Positions 6,711 through 16,171 of a DNA stretch of 47,813 nt are shown one piece after another. The DNA is from Chitinophaga barathri (GTDB lineage: Bacteria; Bacteroidota; Bacteroidia; Chitinophagales; Chitinophagaceae). Under the pieces are notes generated by a model that saw only the letters and a program-made list of their open reading frames with translations, was not told the origin of the DNA and did not search any database. The translations under genes were made by a program, and so were the position numbers. The stretch is taken from positions 1-47,813 of the forward strand of contig NZ_RMBX01000021.1 in NCBI RefSeq assembly GCF_003807585.1, in the 5' to 3' direction. Numbering within the stretch: the first letter of the stretch is position 1; each line of letters begins with the position of its first letter.

Positions 6711-9700
6711 ATGCAAAAATCAGCGGTTTTTGCTAAAGACAGGCTATTGCCTGCCCTTACATCAGCAGTTTATTCCACGCAAATGCGTTTCATTATGAGA
6801 ATGAGCCTTACCACCATCATTTGCATGCTGGTTAGTATTCACCTCCTTTGGGCCATGCCTATCAAAGGGCAGGCGCTGGATGATAAAAAGATCACCATGG
6901 AGGCCGCCAACGTAACGCTTGAAAAAGCGCTGTCGCAGGTGGAAAAACTGTCCGGATTTCACATTGCCTATGCTTCCGAAAAAGTGGAGCGGTATAGCCG
7001 TGTGCAGCTGCAAATGGCCACCCGTAGCGTAAGCGCCACGCTGGCCGCACTGCTGAAACAAACCGGCCTCAGCTACCAGCTCACGGAAAAAACGATCATG
7101 ATCGTTCCCAGGCAGGAGCCACACGTGGCCGGACCCGCTGCACAGCCGGCCGCAGATACCACCATCGAGGTGAAAGGCAAGGTGACGGATGAAACGGGCA
7201 ATCCTATGCCTGGCGTGTCCGTCCGTATCAACGGCACCACCAAAGGCGTGTTCACAGACGGGCTGGGCGCATTCACCCTCTCCGCCGGCCGCGGGCAGGT
7301 GCTGGTGTTCACCTCCGTGGGCGCCATCCAGCAGGAATATGTGGTCAGGAACGCTACTACGATCAATATTGCGCTGAAGACCGATAGCCGCAGGCTGGAA
7401 GACATTGTGGTGGTAGGGTACGGCCGGCAGCGCAAAGCCAACCTCACCGGCGCCGTATCCACCGTGGATGTGAAACGCACGCTGGAATCCCGCCCCGTGA
7501 CGGACATCGGCCGCGGCCTGCAAGGCGCCGTACCCGGCCTCACCATTACCACGGCCAGCGGTGACCTCGGGCGCAACCCCAATATCAGGCTGCGCGGCAT
7601 GACCGGCTCGCTGAACACCGGAGCGGCAGGCGCACAACCCCTCATCCTGGTGGATAACGTAGAGATCCCCAGCCTGCAGATGATCAATCCCCAGGACATT
7701 GAATCCATATCAGTATTGAAAGATGCGGCCTCCGCCTCTATTTACGGAACGCGGGGCGCCTGGGGCGTGATACTTATCACCACCAAGTCCGGCGCGAAAG
7801 GAGCGCCCGCCAGCGTCAATTACACCAATAACTTCTCCTGGAGCAAACCGACTACCGTACCGGAAATAGCGGGCGCAGTGGAAGGCGCGGAAGCCGTATT
7901 GCTCAACCGCCGCCGCTCCGCGAACAACCCCGCCATCAACTCCTTTGGCGTACTCGGTATGTACTTCGACGATATCGGCATCCAGAAAATGAAAGACTGG
8001 GAAGCCAAATACGCCGGCCAGGACCTGGGAGACGAAATGGTGGAAGGCCGCGACTTCGAGATCAGGAACGGGAACTTTTATCCGTACCGCCCCTGGGATG
8101 CGAACGAACGGTATATGAAAAAATACGCCTTCCAGCAGAAACATGACCTGTCCGTAGCGGGTGGCGGCGATAAGACCACTTACCACCTGGGCCTGGGGTA
8201 TCTCAACCAGACCGGTATGCTCAAATTCAAAACAGACCGCTTTGACCGTTACAATGCTACCCTCAGCGTAAATACCACCGTCAACGACTGGCTGGACGTA
8301 AGAGGGAAAATGATGCTCTCCCAATCCAAACTGGAAACGCCTTTCTCTTTCTCCGCCGCCCAGCTCGGCCCCTGGTATTATCTCTACCGCTGGCCGAAAG
8401 TATATCCCTACGGCACTTACCAGGGCAAACCCTTCCGTAGCGCCGTAACGGAAATGCAGCAGGCAAAAATGGACCAGGACAAAAATACTTTCACCCGCGT
8501 GCAGGTAGGCGCTACGCTGAAACCAATGAAAGACCTGACCATCGATGTGGATTACACTTATTCCAGCACGAACCAGCATATTCATTCCGTAGGCGGTGAA
8601 ACCGGGGCTATCAACTTCTGGTTTGGCAACTTCAGTTATGTGCCCAACTACCAGGGCCCGGAATGGAACCGCGTAAAATATACTTCCAACTGGAATGATA
8701 TGAACACCGGCCGCGCATTTGCCACTTACACCAAAAACCTCGGCGATCATCACCTGAAAGCCATCGTGGGAACGGATGTGGATCTTTTCCGGAACTGGTC
8801 GCAGACCTCCGAAAGAAGGGGATTGATAGACCCGAACCTGGGCGAGATCAGCCTGTCCACCGGTGACCAGTTTGTTACCGGCAGGCGCGGGCATTGGTCT
8901 ACCAACGGTTATTTTGCGCGTGTCAACTACGATTATAAAAACAAGTTCCTGCTGGAAGTGAACGGCCGTTACGATGGTTCTTCCAAGTTCCCGAAACACG
9001 ACCAGTGGGGATTTTTCCCTTCCGTATCCGCCGGTTACGTGCTTTCCGAAGAACACTTTATGGAGCTGACCAAACCGGTGCTTTCCTTCCTGAAACTGCG
9101 CGGCAGCTACGGTTCCATCGGCAACCAGAACGTGGGTGACGTAACATTCCTGTCCGTAATGTCCGCCAGCAACTCAGGCTGGCTGATCGGGAACAACAAC
9201 ATGACCACCTTCAGCACGCCGAACCTGGTACCGCGCAGCCTCACCTGGGAAACCATCTCCACCCTGGACTTCGGTGTGGATGCCCGTTTCCTCGAAAACA
9301 GGCTGGGCCTTACCTTCGACTGGTATAACCGTACCACGCTGGACATGATCGGCGAAACGGTGGGTCTGCCCTCCACCTTCGGCGGCTCCGCCCCGAAAGA
9401 GAACTTCGGTGAAATGCAAACCCGTGGCTGGGAACTCGCCCTCGACTATACACATATTTTCGATAACGGCCTCCGCCTGAATGTACTCGGCACCCTGTCC
9501 GACTTCCAGGAAGAGATCACCCGCTTTGCCAGCGCCACCACCAACGTATACCGCAACTACCAGGGCAGAAAGATCGGGGAGATATGGGGATACGTTACGG
9601 ACAGGCTTTTCCAGGAAAGCGACTTCAATAAAGTAGCCGGCAAATGGGAACCTAAACCCGGCATCCCGGACCAGAGTGCGCTTACACAAGGCAGCGCATG

Positions 9701-10328
9701 GTTCTACTACACTCCCGGCGATGTGAAGTATACAGACATCAACGGCGACGGAAAAGTGAACTGGGGCTCGGAAACCACGGACGATCCGGGGGACCTCCGC
9801 GTGATCGGCAACTCCACCCCCCGCTACCAGTACGGTGTCAGGCTGGGCGCGGACTGGAAAGGCATAGACCTCGGCGTGTTCTTCCAGGGCGTGGGCAAAA
9901 GAGAACTCTGGCCTTCAGGCCCCATCTTTATCCCCGGCTTCAACGAAGCGGAAGCCTGGTATGAGCACCAGATGGATTACTGGACGCCAGACCGCACCAA
10001 CGCATTTTATCCCCAGCCCACGAACCACGACAAGGCGGAAAGCAATAAGAACTTTTTCCGCCAGAGCCGTTACCTGCTGGACATGTCTTACCTGCGCCTG
10101 AAAAACGTGACGCTGGGTTACACGCTGCCCGCGCACATCAGCCGCGTTGCGCATATCAGGTCCGCAAGGGTATATGTGAGCGGGGAAAACCTGCTTACCT
10201 GGGACAAGATGTCCGTACCCATCGACCCGGAAATTGATTACACCGCAGAGCAGACGGACCGCTCCGCCTTCGGCAGGGTATATCCCTACCGCAAGGAATT
10301 CTCTTTTGGCCTTCAAATCACTTTCTAA
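6711..10328 (+). CDS. susC: SusC/RagA family TonB-linked outer-membrane transporter with STN domain
   Basis: 1205 residues from ATG 6711. The frame can be extended 9 nt to a TTG, but the ATG is preferred; a second ATG at 6783 would give a more typical signal peptide (MRFIMRMSLTTIICMLV). After the signal come an STN domain (about 60-133), a carboxypeptidase-regulatory-like domain (about 154-223, VKGKVTDETGNPMPGVSV), the SusC plug with LEDIVVVGYGRQRKANLTG, and a long beta-barrel ending in the aromatic FGLQITF. The STN domain fits signalling to the upstream FecR. SusC forms an energised importer with SusD, whose gene follows after 19 nt. The imported substrate is unknown; the neighbouring GH9 and nagA suggest an oligosaccharide that may contain GlcNAc. 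Confidence 0.93.
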   Translation: MQKSAVFAKDRLLPALTSAVYSTQMRFIMRMSLTTIICMLVSIHLLWAMPIKGQALDDKKITMEAANVTLEKALSQVEKLSGFHIAYASEKVERYSRVQLQMATRSVSATLAALLKQTGLSYQLTEKTIMIVPRQEPHVAGPAAQPAADTTIEVKGKVTDETGNPMPGVSVRINGTTKGVFTDGLGAFTLSAGRGQVLVFTSVGAIQQEYVVRNATTINIALKTDSRRLEDIVVVGYGRQRKANLTGAVSTVDVKRTLESRPVTDIGRGLQGAVPGLTITTASGDLGRNPNIRLRGMTGSLNTGAAGAQPLILVDNVEIPSLQMINPQDIESISVLKDAASASIYGTRGAWGVILITTKSGAKGAPASVNYTNNFSWSKPTTVPEIAGAVEGAEAVLLNRRRSANNPAINSFGVLGMYFDDIGIQKMKDWEAKYAGQDLGDEMVEGRDFEIRNGNFYPYRPWDANERYMKKYAFQQKHDLSVAGGGDKTTYHLGLGYLNQTGMLKFKTDRFDRYNATLSVNTTVNDWLDVRGKMMLSQSKLETPFSFSAAQLGPWYYLYRWPKVYPYGTYQGKPFRSAVTEMQQAKMDQDKNTFTRVQVGATLKPMKDLTIDVDYTYSSTNQHIHSVGGETGAINFWFGNFSYVPNYQGPEWNRVKYTSNWNDMNTGRAFATYTKNLGDHHLKAIVGTDVDLFRNWSQTSERRGLIDPNLGEISLSTGDQFVTGRRGHWSTNGYFARVNYDYKNKFLLEVNGRYDGSSKFPKHDQWGFFPSVSAGYVLSEEHFMELTKPVLSFLKLRGSYGSIGNQNVGDVTFLSVMSASNSGWLIGNNNMTTFSTPNLVPRSLTWETISTLDFGVDARFLENRLGLTFDWYNRTTLDMIGETVGLPSTFGGSAPKENFGEMQTRGWELALDYTHIFDNGLRLNVLGTLSDFQEEITRFASATTNVYRNYQGRKIGEIWGYVTDRLFQESDFNKVAGKWEPKPGIPDQSALTQGSAWFYYTPGDVKYTDINGDGKVNWGSETTDDPGDLRVIGNSTPRYQYGVRLGADWKGIDLGVFFQGVGKRELWPSGPIFIPGFNEAEAWYEHQMDYWTPDRTNAFYPQPTNHDKAESNKNFFRQSRYLLDMSYLRLKNVTLGYTLPAHISRVAHIRSARVYVSGENLLTWDKMSVPIDPEIDYTAEQTDRSAFGRVYPYRKEFSFGLQITF

Positions 10329-10347
10329 AGCGAAAAACTGACTGGTT

Positions 10348-12099
10348 ATGAAATCGACAATATTATTAGTGGTATTACTGGCGGCGCTGGGGATGGGATG
10401 CAAAAAAGATTTCCTTACCCGCCTCCCGCTGGACCAGATGGAGGACGCCACTTACTGGACAAACGAAAACAACGTACGCACCTTTGCATACGGGTTTTAC
10501 CCGACCTATTTCCCCGGCTTCGGCCGCAACTTCGACCTGGAAGTGTATTTTTATTCCGGGCAGTCGCTGAACGATGACTTTGCGCCCACGGCGCCGGTAG
10601 CTTTCACCAAAACCGTTCCGGCTTCCGCTACGAACACCGCCTGGAATTTTACAAACGTACGCAAGGCGAACATCATGCTGGAACGCGTAAAAAGCATGGG
10701 CATGCTGGACGAAGCCACGCGCAACCACTGGGCGGGTGTTGCGAGATTCTTCAGGGCCATGGCCTATTACAGGCTGGTGAAAACCTATGGAGACGTACAA
10801 TGGTACGGCAAACCCCTGGAGGTATCGGACGAGCAGCAGCTCTACAAACCCCGCGACAACCGCACGCTGGTAATGGACAGCGTACTGCTGGACCTGCAAT
10901 TTGCCGCCGGCAACGTACGCGAAACAGATGGCGAAAAAGGGCTGAACATCAGCAAATGGGTGGTGATGGCTTTTATGAGCCGCATCATGCTGTTTGAAGG
11001 CACCTGGCAGAAATACCACCAGCTGAGCGAGGCGAAAAGCCGCGAATACCTGGAGGCGGCCAAATGGGCCGCGAACGAAGTGATGACCAAAGGCGGTTAT
11101 TCTTTTTCCAACAGCTACCGCGAATCCTTCAACTCGCCGGACCTTGCGCCGAACAAAGAGATCATCCTATATCGCCGGTATGCGCCGGGCCTGCTCACGC
11201 ATTCGCTGATGAGTTACAACAATAAAGAACCACAGACCGGACCCAATAAAAACCTGATAGAGACTTATCTCTGTACGGACGGTTTGCCCATCGGCCTTTC
11301 GCCATTGTACCAGGGAGACAAAACGATCGACAAAGTGCTCGCCAACCGCGACAGCCGGATGCTCCACACCTTCAACCCGGAACTCCGCCCCAATGGTTCC
11401 CGCACGCGTACAAACAACCTTGGCATCAGCACGACCGGTTATTGCACCTGGAAGTTCCTGGACGATAAGCTGCGCGAAGCGCCCACCGGGGAATCCAGCC
11501 TGAACGTGTCCCACGCTCCCGTGATCCGCCTGGGCGAAGTAATGGTCAACTATGCGGAAGCTGCGGCAGAGCTGGGCGCCATTACGCAGGAAGACCTGGA
11601 CAAGTCCATCAACAAACTCCGCGCCCGCACTACGGGCAATACCACTCCGCTGCCCCCGCTGCAGGTGATGGGCGGAGAGCCGGCGGTGAGCGGCGCTGTG
11701 TACCACGACCCCGCGAAAGATCCCGATGCGAAAGTGACTTACATGATCTGGGAGATCCGCCGCGAACGCCGCGTGGAATTCTGCATGGAAGGCACCCGCT
11801 TCGACGACCTGCGCAGGTGGCGCAAACTGGATTACATGGACACCCGCGTACACACAGACCTCAACCGCGGCGCCTGGATCAAACGGTCCGAGTGGAACAA
11901 ACCCAACCCTCCCGGCGGCTCATGGCTGAACAACGTGACGCTGGAAGGGCCGGATGAAGGATATATTATCCCTTCAGTTTCACCCCTGGCAGACCGGATT
12001 TATAACGACGATAAAGTATATTTGGAGCCGATACCACAAGACCAGATCAAACTGTTCCTAGACAAGAAAGTGACTCTTTCCCAGAACAAAGGCTGGTAG
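10348..12099 (+). CDS. susD: SusD/RagB family outer-membrane lipoprotein
   Basis: 583 residues. The N-terminus MKSTILLVVLLAALGMGC is a lipoprotein signal with Cys18 as the lipidated residue. The mature start KKDFLTRLPLDQMEDATYW is typical of SusD-family proteins, as is the C-terminal block IRRERRVEFCMEGTRFDDLR. Helical TPR-like segments lie between. SusD is a surface lid that captures glycan and hands it to SusC. It is 19 nt downstream of susC and 23 nt upstream of nagA, so the three genes are very probably one transcript. Specificity cannot be read because SusD binding residues are poorly conserved. Confidence 0.92.
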   Translation: MKSTILLVVLLAALGMGCKKDFLTRLPLDQMEDATYWTNENNVRTFAYGFYPTYFPGFGRNFDLEVYFYSGQSLNDDFAPTAPVAFTKTVPASATNTAWNFTNVRKANIMLERVKSMGMLDEATRNHWAGVARFFRAMAYYRLVKTYGDVQWYGKPLEVSDEQQLYKPRDNRTLVMDSVLLDLQFAAGNVRETDGEKGLNISKWVVMAFMSRIMLFEGTWQKYHQLSEAKSREYLEAAKWAANEVMTKGGYSFSNSYRESFNSPDLAPNKEIILYRRYAPGLLTHSLMSYNNKEPQTGPNKNLIETYLCTDGLPIGLSPLYQGDKTIDKVLANRDSRMLHTFNPELRPNGSRTRTNNLGISTTGYCTWKFLDDKLREAPTGESSLNVSHAPVIRLGEVMVNYAEAAAELGAITQEDLDKSINKLRARTTGNTTPLPPLQVMGGEPAVSGAVYHDPAKDPDAKVTYMIWEIRRERRVEFCMEGTRFDDLRRWRKLDYMDTRVHTDLNRGAWIKRSEWNKPNPPGGSWLNNVTLEGPDEGYIIPSVSPLADRIYNDDKVYLEPIPQDQIKLFLDKKVTLSQNKGW

Positions 12100-12122
12100 G
12101 CTCCATTTAAATTTTTATCAGT

Positions 12123-13226
12123 ATGCTCACAGCGCTCACCCACGCGGTTATTTACACAGGAACGGAAGAGATCAGGGGGAAAGCCCTGTTGTTAGACAAT
12201 GGCATTGTAAAAGGGTGGACGGACGAAGGGAACATACCATCGGATTTCCATATCATCAACCAGAACGGCCAGTATATCGCACCCGGATTGCTGGACCTGC
12301 AGATATACGGAGGAGGCGGTCAGCTGTTTTCAGACGACCCCTCCTCCGCTGCTTTAAGGAACATAGCGGACGCATTGGTGAAAAGCGGTACAACGGGTTT
12401 TCTGCCCACGCTGGCCACCAATGAAATGGCTGTTTTTGAAAAGGCGATAGACACGGTGAGGGACAACCCGCATCCCGCCGTACCTGGCCTGCATCTCGAA
12501 GGCCCTTACATCAACCCGGTGAAGCGCGGCGCGCATATCCTCTCCTGCATCAAAATGCCGGAGCTGAAAGAAGTGGAAGCCCTGCTGAAAAGGGCGCAGG
12601 GCGTCATCAAAATGATCACGCTGGCCCCGGAAATGACGGAACCAGCGGTGATCGACCTATTGCTTGCCAATGGGGTCATTATTTCAGCCGGGCACAGCAA
12701 TGCCACCTTTACGGAAGCCGCCGCCGGTTTTAAAAGAGGTATTCAAACGGCCACGCACCTCTTTAATGCCATGAGCCCGTTCCATCACCGCGACACCGGT
12801 TTGCCCGGCGCGGTGTACCAGGGCGATGCTTATGCCAGTATCATCCCGGATGGGATCCATGTGGATTATGAAGCATTGTCCGTATCCAAAAAACTGATGG
12901 GCGAACGGCTCTTTATTATTACAGACGCCGTAGAAACCAGTACCGGCGCATATCCCCATATATTCAAAGGCGACCGTTATACCCTTACGGACGGCACCTT
13001 ATCCGGCTCCGCGATCAAACTGCTGGAAGGCGTAAGGAACCTCGAAACACACGCCGGCATCCACCGCGCGGAAGCTTTACGGATGGCATCCACTTATCCT
13101 GCGCGCCTCATCGGCCACCCGGAGCGGGGGCTTATTACGCCCGGCCATCCGGCTTATCTCACCATGTTTGACGAACTTTTCCGGCCTTGCGGCACTTACA
13201 TCAACGGCAGATTTTTTGAAGCATAA
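12123..13226 (+). CDS. nagA: N-acetylglucosamine-6-phosphate deacetylase
   Basis: 367 residues, near the usual family length. The order of NagA motifs is complete: IAPGLLDLQIYGGGG near the N-terminus (with Gln where many amidohydrolases have a metal His), HLEGPYINPVKRGAH, SAGHSNATFTEA, THLFNAMSPFHHR, PDGIHVD, and ITDAVETSTG with the catalytic Asp. The enzyme removes acetate from GlcNAc-6-phosphate to give glucosamine-6-phosphate in the cytoplasm. It is the last gene of the apparent susC-susD-nagA transcript and is followed by a hairpin at 13234-13254. Its position is the strongest hint that the locus handles a GlcNAc-containing glycan. No kinase, transporter for the monosaccharide, or nagB is visible in the window. 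Confidence 0.93.
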   Translation: MLTALTHAVIYTGTEEIRGKALLLDNGIVKGWTDEGNIPSDFHIINQNGQYIAPGLLDLQIYGGGGQLFSDDPSSAALRNIADALVKSGTTGFLPTLATNEMAVFEKAIDTVRDNPHPAVPGLHLEGPYINPVKRGAHILSCIKMPELKEVEALLKRAQGVIKMITLAPEMTEPAVIDLLLANGVIISAGHSNATFTEAAAGFKRGIQTATHLFNAMSPFHHRDTGLPGAVYQGDAYASIIPDGIHVDYEALSVSKKLMGERLFIITDAVETSTGAYPHIFKGDRYTLTDGTLSGSAIKLLEGVRNLETHAGIHRAEALRMASTYPARLIGHPERGLITPGHPAYLTMFDELFRPCGTYINGRFFEA

Positions 13227-13233
13227 AAGAAGA

Positions 13234-13254
13234 GTCCCGGCATACCGCCGGGAC
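13234..13254. terminator. Bidirectional hairpin terminator between nagA and the minus-strand lipoprotein gene
   Basis: GTCCCGGC (13234-13241) pairs perfectly with GCCGGGAC (13247-13254) around a 5-nt loop. Pyrimidine-rich TTCTTGTT follows on the plus strand and CTCTTCTTTT on the minus strand. The position between convergent genes supports termination in both directions. Confidence 0.7.
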
Positions 13255-13289
13255 CCGTTCTTGTTGTAGTCACCGTAATTGAAGCTATT

Positions 13290-13847
13290 TTACTGACGGG
13301 GGAATAGTTTCGGCTGAATGGTGATGATGCTGTCATGCGCCCAGCTGATGCTGTAGGCGGTATCCGTGGCATGAATGGTACCGGTGTATGTGTTGCCCCT
13401 GAGCGAGATATTGAGCGGCCAGTTGCCGTTCGGGTAACGCTGGTGAACGATCCTGCGTACGGCCTGCGAATAACCGGGGTTGGGGCTGAACTGGTAAGCC
13501 CGGATGATACCGATATTCCATTTGTCCGGAAAGGTATAAGCAGTGAGATCAAGGCGGGCGTGTTCAACGGGGTAATAATTTTTGGATTTAATGAGGAACA
13601 CGATGGCGGTATCTTCTACGGACGATGCGGTGATGTCAAGGCCGGTAATGCGCCACCATGAACTGTCATTAGGGTGCGGGATCGTATCCGTCGGGATGGT
13701 GTCTGTGGAATCGTTGCCAATGCTGTCCCTGAGTGCGAGCAGGCTTTTGGCGTCTTCTTTCGATAATACAGCGTCCTGGCTGCAGCTGTGTACAATAAAT
13801 GATATCGCCAGCATAAGCAATGGTAAAAATGGTGAGATCCGTTTCAT
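13290..13847 (-). CDS. Hypothetical lipoprotein
   Basis: 185 residues. The N-terminus is a lipoprotein-type signal (hydrophobic 6-19, then VHSC with Cys22). A Ser/Thr/Asp/Pro-rich stretch (about 43-62, DSTDTIPTDTIPHPNDSSWW) follows, then a region of alternating strands to the end. No family is recognised. It lies 57 nt downstream of the barrel-protein gene on the same strand and could belong to the sigma - barrel - lipoprotein unit, perhaps as its outer-membrane or periplasmic partner; this is inference from position. The start is the only sensible Met before the signal sequence. Confidence 0.75.
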   Translation of the reverse strand: MKRISPFLPLLMLAISFIVHSCSQDAVLSKEDAKSLLALRDSIGNDSTDTIPTDTIPHPNDSSWWRITGLDITASSVEDTAIVFLIKSKNYYPVEHARLDLTAYTFPDKWNIGIIRAYQFSPNPGYSQAVRRIVHQRYPNGNWPLNISLRGNTYTGTIHATDTAYSISWAHDSIITIQPKLFPRQ

Positions 13848-13904
13848 AGAATGTTTGTTTTATACTATGAAAGACGGGGTGGTAAAATGAAAAGGTTGGG
13901 TGGG

Positions 13905-15548
13905 TTATTTTTTTCTTTTAAAAAAATACCGGACGTGTAGCTCAAGGCTCTGCCGGTTCGGATAAGCCGGTACATCGTTTACAAATCCCTTGCCGCCCGC
14001 GCTGCCATTCCAGCCAAGATTGTACTGGAGCCCGATGCGTAATACCGGCGTAAGCTGGTAATCCACCCCGGCCTGCCATTGGAAGAAATTTTTCCCGGCG
14101 AGTTTGTTCGCATTGAACCTGTCCGGGAAATGCGGCAGCGTATCCAGCGGGGCAGTATACGAACCCGGGATCACCGAATCTTTCCCTTTCTGCATCAGCT
14201 GGTACTGGTAAGCGATGCCGGTATACACGGACCATTTACCGGTTTCATACGTCAGTTGGATGCCAAGATTCCCATGCAGCGTGTTTTTCAGGGTGTAAAA
14301 GGTGCGGGCGGTGTCTATGGTGTACCGCCTCGGGCTGCCGATAGTATCTGTGATGCTGGCATTGCGGTAAAAATGTTCGTATTTACCTTTCGCACCGGTG
14401 AGATAAGTAATGCCTATAGATGGCCTGACGGCCAGTTTGGGGGAAAAGCAATAGGTGTATTCAGCCTGGAGGTTTCCCGCCCAGGTATTATTATTCGCAG
14501 CCATGACGGCGGCTTTTATATTGAAGGGGCTGACCTTGTGATCCGGGAAATCATGGGGTTTCATGGCAATGCGTGCGCCGCCGGCGTTGATTGTTTTTTG
14601 CGGAACAGTGCCGGGGTAGACGGGCTGAAGGTGGAAGGTGAATGGGCGGATGTTATTTTCATTTCCGGTGATGCCGTTGTTGCGTTGGCCGGGGTTGCCG
14701 GTTGAAATGGTTTGTTGTGCGTCAGGGTTATCCGGCTGAAGCGTTTCCTTTTTTCCGGTAGTGCTGCCGGGCTGCGCTTTTGTAGGGGCGGCGTTGTTTG
14801 GAAGCGCAAGGGTATTGCTGCGCTTCCCTTTACTGAAAGTACTGCCCGGCTTGGAATGATCCGTTTTTTCTTCGTTACGTCCCGGTTTGGCTTCGGCAGC
14901 TGTCTTATCTCGTAATGGGTCTTTATAATTCGTTTTTATTCCTCCTTTTTTGCCCGGAGATTTGCGGTCACTTTTACCCGTTCCAACGCCTGCACCCGAA
15001 TCCTTGTTCTCTCCTGTATTTTTATCACTGCTATTGTTCCCGGCATTTTCCTTCGACGATTTGTTGTCGTTATTGCCGCTTTCTTCGTCCGGAGCCAGGC
15101 CCTCATTCCCCGCCGTATGTTTATCACTGCTCTTATCTTTGACCGTTCGGCCGTTTTCATGATCAACGCTAACGCCCGTAGGAAGTTTTTCATCTCCCTC
15201 CGCGTCCTTCCCCATCCCTTCCTTTTCACCATTTTTATTCTCCTCACCCGCCAGCATCTCCTTCCCGTTCCTCACCACTACTTCCTTCTTCACATCCTCC
15301 CGCTCCGGCCCCAAACGGTCCCCGCTGTGCAGTACAAACGTCAACCCCGTACCCAGCAGAACGATCACCTCCGCCAGCAAAAACCACCAGCCCCCGCCGG
15401 ACGAAGGCGGCGGCGGAGTGCCCCGCACATCCAGCATGTGGCGCAATTGCTCCCAGGCCTGCTGTTTCACAGCGGGCGCGGCGGGCTCCGGCTCCTGCAG
15501 GGCCGCAGCTTTCAGCAAATGCTCAATATCCGGTTCTTGTCCGTTCAT
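13905..15548 (-). CDS. Inner-membrane helix - low-complexity linker - outer-membrane beta-barrel protein, coupled to an ECF sigma factor
   Basis: 547 residues. Residues 1-52 form a short charged region (EHLLKAAALQEP, then QQAWEQLRHMLD) of the kind found at the start of anti-sigma-like proteins. One membrane helix spans about 53-73. Residues about 75-300 are low complexity, rich in Lys, Asn, Gly, Glu, Ser and Thr. Residues about 310-547 show alternating amphipathic strands ending LELHVRYFFKRKK, a PorT-like outer-membrane barrel. The start overlaps the end of the upstream sigma gene by 26 nt, so translation is probably coupled. The architecture suggests one polypeptide that could reach from cytoplasm through both membranes. 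The anti-sigma role is inferred. Confidence 0.85.
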   Translation of the reverse strand: MNGQEPDIEHLLKAAALQEPEPAAPAVKQQAWEQLRHMLDVRGTPPPPSSGGGWWFLLAEVIVLLGTGLTFVLHSGDRLGPEREDVKKEVVVRNGKEMLAGEENKNGEKEGMGKDAEGDEKLPTGVSVDHENGRTVKDKSSDKHTAGNEGLAPDEESGNNDNKSSKENAGNNSSDKNTGENKDSGAGVGTGKSDRKSPGKKGGIKTNYKDPLRDKTAAEAKPGRNEEKTDHSKPGSTFSKGKRSNTLALPNNAAPTKAQPGSTTGKKETLQPDNPDAQQTISTGNPGQRNNGITGNENNIRPFTFHLQPVYPGTVPQKTINAGGARIAMKPHDFPDHKVSPFNIKAAVMAANNNTWAGNLQAEYTYCFSPKLAVRPSIGITYLTGAKGKYEHFYRNASITDTIGSPRRYTIDTARTFYTLKNTLHGNLGIQLTYETGKWSVYTGIAYQYQLMQKGKDSVIPGSYTAPLDTLPHFPDRFNANKLAGKNFFQWQAGVDYQLTPVLRIGLQYNLGWNGSAGGKGFVNDVPAYPNRQSLELHVRYFFKRKK

Positions 15549-16113
15549 ACCGTTGGTTCAATAATTCTTTTAACAGCCGCTTCCCCTCGGATACATGCCA
15601 CTTGGACGTGCCCGCGCTGATGCCCAGCATCACGCCGATCTCCTTATGGGAATAGCCTTCGATGATAAAAAGGTTGATCACCATCCGGGTGGCCGGTGGC
15701 AGGTATTGTAATAATTGTAAAAGTTCCTTGTAGGCAGCCGGATCATGCGTGTCCGCCAGGGGTAAATGCGGCGGCAACGGAACGGCGGTGTCCAGTTGTG
15801 TTTTGTGCTCCCGGTAATAATCGGCCGCCGCGTGATGGATGATCCTGCGCAGCCAGCCCTCAAAGCTCCCGCTCCCGCTATATTGCCCGATTTTCGTAAA
15901 CGCCCGTAGGAACCCGTTGTTTAATATGCTGATGGCCGCATCCTGGTCCGGAAAGGTCCGTTTCACAACGGCCAGCATCTTGTCGAAAAAGAACATATAC
16001 AGCTTCTCCTGGCTCAGACGGTCATGCCTCCGGCATCCTTCCAGCAGGGATGCAAGATGGTCGGGCTGCTGGCCTGCCGCCGGGTCGGGTATATGTGGAT
16101 GTTGCGGTTCCAA
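15523..16113 (-). CDS. ECF RNA polymerase sigma-70 factor
   Basis: 196 residues. Region 2 lies at about 34-105 (LSQEKLYMFFFDKMLAVVKR through FEGWLRRIIHHAAADYYREH) and region 4 at about 135-190 (PPATRMVINLFIIEGYSHKE, then GISAGTSKWHVSEGKRLLKE). An in-frame stop lies at 16141-16143 and the first ATG is at residue 40, inside region 2, so the gene must use a non-ATG start; TTG at 16113 is best. The downstream barrel-protein gene overlaps its 3' end by 26 nt. The RDD gene upstream on the same strand ends 58 nt away. Target promoters are unknown; autoregulation of this cluster is a reasonable guess. Confidence 0.88.
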   Translation of the reverse strand: MEPQHPHIPDPAAGQQPDHLASLLEGCRRHDRLSQEKLYMFFFDKMLAVVKRTFPDQDAAISILNNGFLRAFTKIGQYSGSGSFEGWLRRIIHHAAADYYREHKTQLDTAVPLPPHLPLADTHDPAAYKELLQLLQYLPPATRMVINLFIIEGYSHKEIGVMLGISAGTSKWHVSEGKRLLKELLNQRYERTRTGY

Positions 16114-16171
16114 TTGGACTATCCTGAACAGACGCCCTTTTTATACGGGAAGGTTGGGTAGGATTAAAAAT

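Noticed and set aside
7710..9056. 448-codon minus-strand frame inside susC
   Set aside because: It is antisense to the conserved SusC barrel and its translation shows no family features.
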